From Actinomycetota bacterium (GTDB taxonomy: Bacteria; Actinomycetota; Thermoleophilia; Gaiellales; Gaiellaceae), in assembly GCA_013821525.1 (NCBI GenBank), contig JACDGR010000040.1, positions 1-14,821 of the forward strand: a DNA stretch of 14,821 nt. The letters run 5' to 3'. The notes under the pieces are model-generated. The model was given only the letters and a program-made list of their open reading frames with translations. It did no database searches and had not been told where the DNA came from. Shown one piece after another: positions 13,023 to 14,821 of the stretch; the first letter of the stretch is position 1; every line of letters starts with the position of its first letter. A program made the position numbers and the translations under genes.

Positions 13023-13265
13023 CTACAACCCGTCTCCCGCGTGGCCGATCACGGAGCCGGGCGCACTCGCGCGATAGTCGGCCAGCGTCAGCTTCAGAAA
13101 TCGGCCGCAACGCAGCTCGCCGCACTCGCAGATGAATTCGAACTCGGCTCCCTCATCGCCCCAGCGTGCGGCCACGCTCGCGATCTCGTCGTTCACGAAA
13201 CGACGAATCGAAACGGCAGGTTCCAGGCCGAAGGGCGGACCGGCCGGGCCTCCGGCGCCTTTCAT
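13023..13265 (-). CDS. Small conserved-type CxC protein, probable metal site, function unknown
   Basis: An 80-residue protein. ATG 13265-13263 was chosen because AAAGGG lies 6 nt upstream; the frame extends further without similarity or a ribosome-binding site. After a Gly/Pro-rich start, residues 18-36 (VSIRRFVNDEIASVAARWG) form a helix. Then FEFICECGELRCGRFLKLTL (42-61) gives the Cys46-x-Cys48-x4-Cys53 cluster, followed by ADYRASAPGSVIGH with His75. Small actinobacterial proteins of the pattern N-x-R/E-I ... CECGxxxC ... LTLAxYxxx ... H are familiar to me as uncharacterised. Three Cys plus one His could bind zinc, but this is inferred. It lies 55 nt outside the transposon's right-flank repeat and is divergent from the membrane protein gene. 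Confidence 0.7.
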   Translation of the reverse strand: MKGAGGPAGPPFGLEPAVSIRRFVNDEIASVAARWGDEGAEFEFICECGELRCGRFLKLTLADYRASAPGSVIGHAGDGL

Positions 13266-13484
13266 GTTCGACCCTTTCCGAGAGCTTCCCCGGAACGCTG
13301 CTCGAGACGGGAAACGATGACTCCTAGGCCGTGGGCTATAGGCAGGCGGCGGAAGGGCTACGAGCCTCGACCGTACCACCGGGTCTGCCAAACAGCGAGC
13401 CCGGGATGAGGAAAATGAGTGGGTTTCGTCAAACTAACCCGCTGCGGCAAAGGGCGTCCCGGGGGGATGGTACGTTCGGCCGAG

Positions 13485-14821
13485 ATGCGGGCGATCAGGG
13501 AACTGCCGCTCGCCCTATCGCTGCTCCTGACCGGGCTGGCGCTCTTCTTCGGCGGCGGTGCCGAAGGGCGTTCGCTCCCCTTGCTCGGGGGCGGGGCGCT
13601 CCTCGCGCTCCTGCTGGCCGCTGCAACGCACGGCGTACCGCGCGGGCTCGGCTCGGTGCTTCCGCTCGCACTGCTCGCCACATGGCTCGCCGGGTCGATC
13701 GCCTGGTCGGGGTTGCCCGACCGCTCGTGGGAGTACGCAGACCGCGCCCTCGTCTACGTCCTGTTCGCGCTCCTCGGCCTCTGGCTCGCCGAGCGCACCC
13801 GGCAGCTCGCGCTCGGATTGCTCGTGCTCTTCGCAGCGGCGGTCGCCTGGTCGCTGCTCGGGAAGGTCCTGCCGCCGGTCTATGACTACGGGCCGCCGGG
13901 AGTAGCGCGGCTGAAAGGCCCCGTCGGCCTCTGGAACCAGCTCGCGCTCGTCGCTGCAATCGGGCTGCCGCTCGCGCTCTGGCGCCGGCGCGCCGAAGGG
14001 GTGCTCGTCGCGTACGGCTGCCTCGTCGCGCTGCTCCTCACATACTCGCGCGGCGGGCTTGCGACGGCGATCCTCGTCCTGATCGCCTGGTTCGCTCTCA
14101 GCGACGACCGCCTCCGAAGCGGTGTGCTGCTCCTCGCCGCAGCCCTGCCCGGCGCCGTCGTCGTCGGCATCGCATTCGTGCTCCCGGGGATCACGAGCGA
14201 CCACCAGTCGAGGACGACGCGCTGGCACGACGGCTTGATCTTCGGCGTCCTCTTGCTCGCCGGCGCCGTTGCGGCTGTCTTCCTGGCGCGTGTGCGCGCG
14301 CCGCGCGACACGCCCGGTCTGCGGCGCGCGCTGATCGTGGTCGGTGCCGTCGTGCTTGCGGCCGCCGCCGCGGTCGTGATCGTCAAGGCCGGCTCGTTCA
14401 CGAGCAGCGCCCAGGTCAGCAACTCCGGACCGCAGCGCTTCAGCTCCGGCGGCTCGAACTTCCGCACCGTCTGGTGGAAGCAGGCGTGGCAAGGCTGGGA
14501 GGGCGCGAAGCTCGTCGGGACGGGCGCGGGCTCGTTCCACCTGACCAATCTCGCCCACCGCACCTCCTATCTCGACTACACGATCGAGCCGCACGATCTG
14601 CCGCTTCAGATGCTGAGCGAGACCGGGATCGTCGGGCTCCTCCTGTTCCTCGCCGCGGCCGCTGCGCTGCTGCGTCACTCCGCTGCGCTCCTGCGCCGCA
14701 CGGCCGCGCGTCCGGGGCCGGAGCTCGCCCTTGCGCTCGTCCTGCCCGCCTACCTCGTCCACTCGCTCGTCGACGTCGACTGGGATTTCGCGGCCGTCTC
14801 GGTGCCCGCGTTCCTCGTCGC
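13485..14821 (+). CDS. O-antigen ligase/Wzy-polymerase-like membrane protein, 3' end outside window
   Basis: At least 445 residues, open to the window edge. The protein is strongly hydrophobic with many membrane segments from residue 6 on (LPLALSLLLTGLALFF and LLGGGALLALLLAAATHG among others). Family landmarks are KGPVGLWNQLALVAAIGLP, LLTYSRGGLATAIL, and the large extracytoplasmic loop from about residue 325, with NFRTVWWKQAWQGWEGAKLV, GTGAGSFHL and EPHDLPLQMLSETGIVGLL. The R-x3-W-x2-A, GxGxGSF and H(N/D)xxLQxxxExG motifs are the signature of the O-antigen ligase/polymerase (Wzy_C) fold, which moves lipid-linked glycans outside the membrane. In an actinobacterium it probably serves exopolysaccharide or wall glycan assembly. 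ATG 13485 is my start; ATG 13467 in the same frame is an equal alternative, and neither has a well-spaced ribosome-binding site. Confidence 0.85.
   Translation, partial: MRAIRELPLALSLLLTGLALFFGGGAEGRSLPLLGGGALLALLLAAATHGVPRGLGSVLPLALLATWLAGSIAWSGLPDRSWEYADRALVYVLFALLGLWLAERTRQLALGLLVLFAAAVAWSLLGKVLPPVYDYGPPGVARLKGPVGLWNQLALVAAIGLPLALWRRRAEGVLVAYGCLVALLLTYSRGGLATAILVLIAWFALSDDRLRSGVLLLAAALPGAVVVGIAFVLPGITSDHQSRTTRWHDGLIFGVLLLAGAVAAVFLARVRAPRDTPGLRRALIVVGAVVLAAAAAVVIVKAGSFTSSAQVSNSGPQRFSSGGSNFRTVWWKQAWQGWEGAKLVGTGAGSFHLTNLAHRTSYLDYTIEPHDLPLQMLSETGIVGLLLFLAAAAALLRHSAALLRRTAARPGPELALALVLPAYLVHSLVDVDWDFAAVSVPAFLV

Noticed and set aside
13515..14762. A 415-codon open frame on the minus strand
   Set aside because: It is the shadow of the O-antigen ligase-like gene; the product is low-complexity Arg/Glu/Pro sequence without recognisable domains.
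1..14821. CRISPR array or TnpB/omega-RNA-type system
   Set aside because: No regularly spaced repeats and no Cas or TnpB motifs were seen on either strand.

Overview
This is a GC-rich window from what looks like a soil-type actinobacterium. Class Thermoleophilia (Gaiellales or Solirubrobacterales) is my best guess, from the codon bias, the B12-dependent ribonucleotide reductase and small proteins of a type I associate with that group. No marker gene proves the placement.

Layout. (1) 1-4213, minus strand: five closely packed genes read aldo/keto reductase, small exported chagasin-like protein, alpha/beta hydrolase, proline dehydrogenase, and an OLD-family ATPase/TOPRIM nuclease that runs off the left edge. 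Gaps are 17 and 22 nt, then a 22-nt overlap, then 42 nt, so they could be one transcript. (2) 4300-5474: two decayed genes meet tail to tail. A DUF2127-type membrane protein (plus strand) and a PAS-histidine kinase (minus strand) each carry frameshifts, and both lose their 3' ends at one junction near 4642/4643. (3) 5528-9014, minus strand: a complete class II ribonucleotide reductase (nrdJ), preceded by a secreted, C-terminally anchored protein. Hairpins follow each stop codon. (4) 9080-12952: a 3.87-kb mobile element with 17-bp perfect terminal inverted repeats and a GAATAG repeat just outside each end. It carries an IS1-like DDE transposase, a DNA methyltransferase fused to an Mrr-like nuclease domain, a small KGG-type basic protein, and a coiled-coil/winged-helix protein. 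It also holds a degenerate tRNA-like sequence and iterated subterminal motifs. (5) 13023-14821: a small CxC protein (minus strand) and a truncated O-antigen ligase/Wzy-like membrane protein (plus strand).

The most interesting unit is the mobile element. IS1-type elements normally carry only their transposase. Here no second left end is visible next to the transposase, so the ends appear to mobilise a restriction-modification-like cargo plus two putative DNA-binding proteins. Two of its genes have near-consensus promoters placed so that transcription would start at or next to the start codon (leaderless messages). The sequence just outside its right end repeats part of the element's own terminus, which suggests insertion beside an older end or at a look-alike target.

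No CRISPR array, rRNA gene or intact tRNA was seen. All functional calls come from reading motifs, not from database searches.
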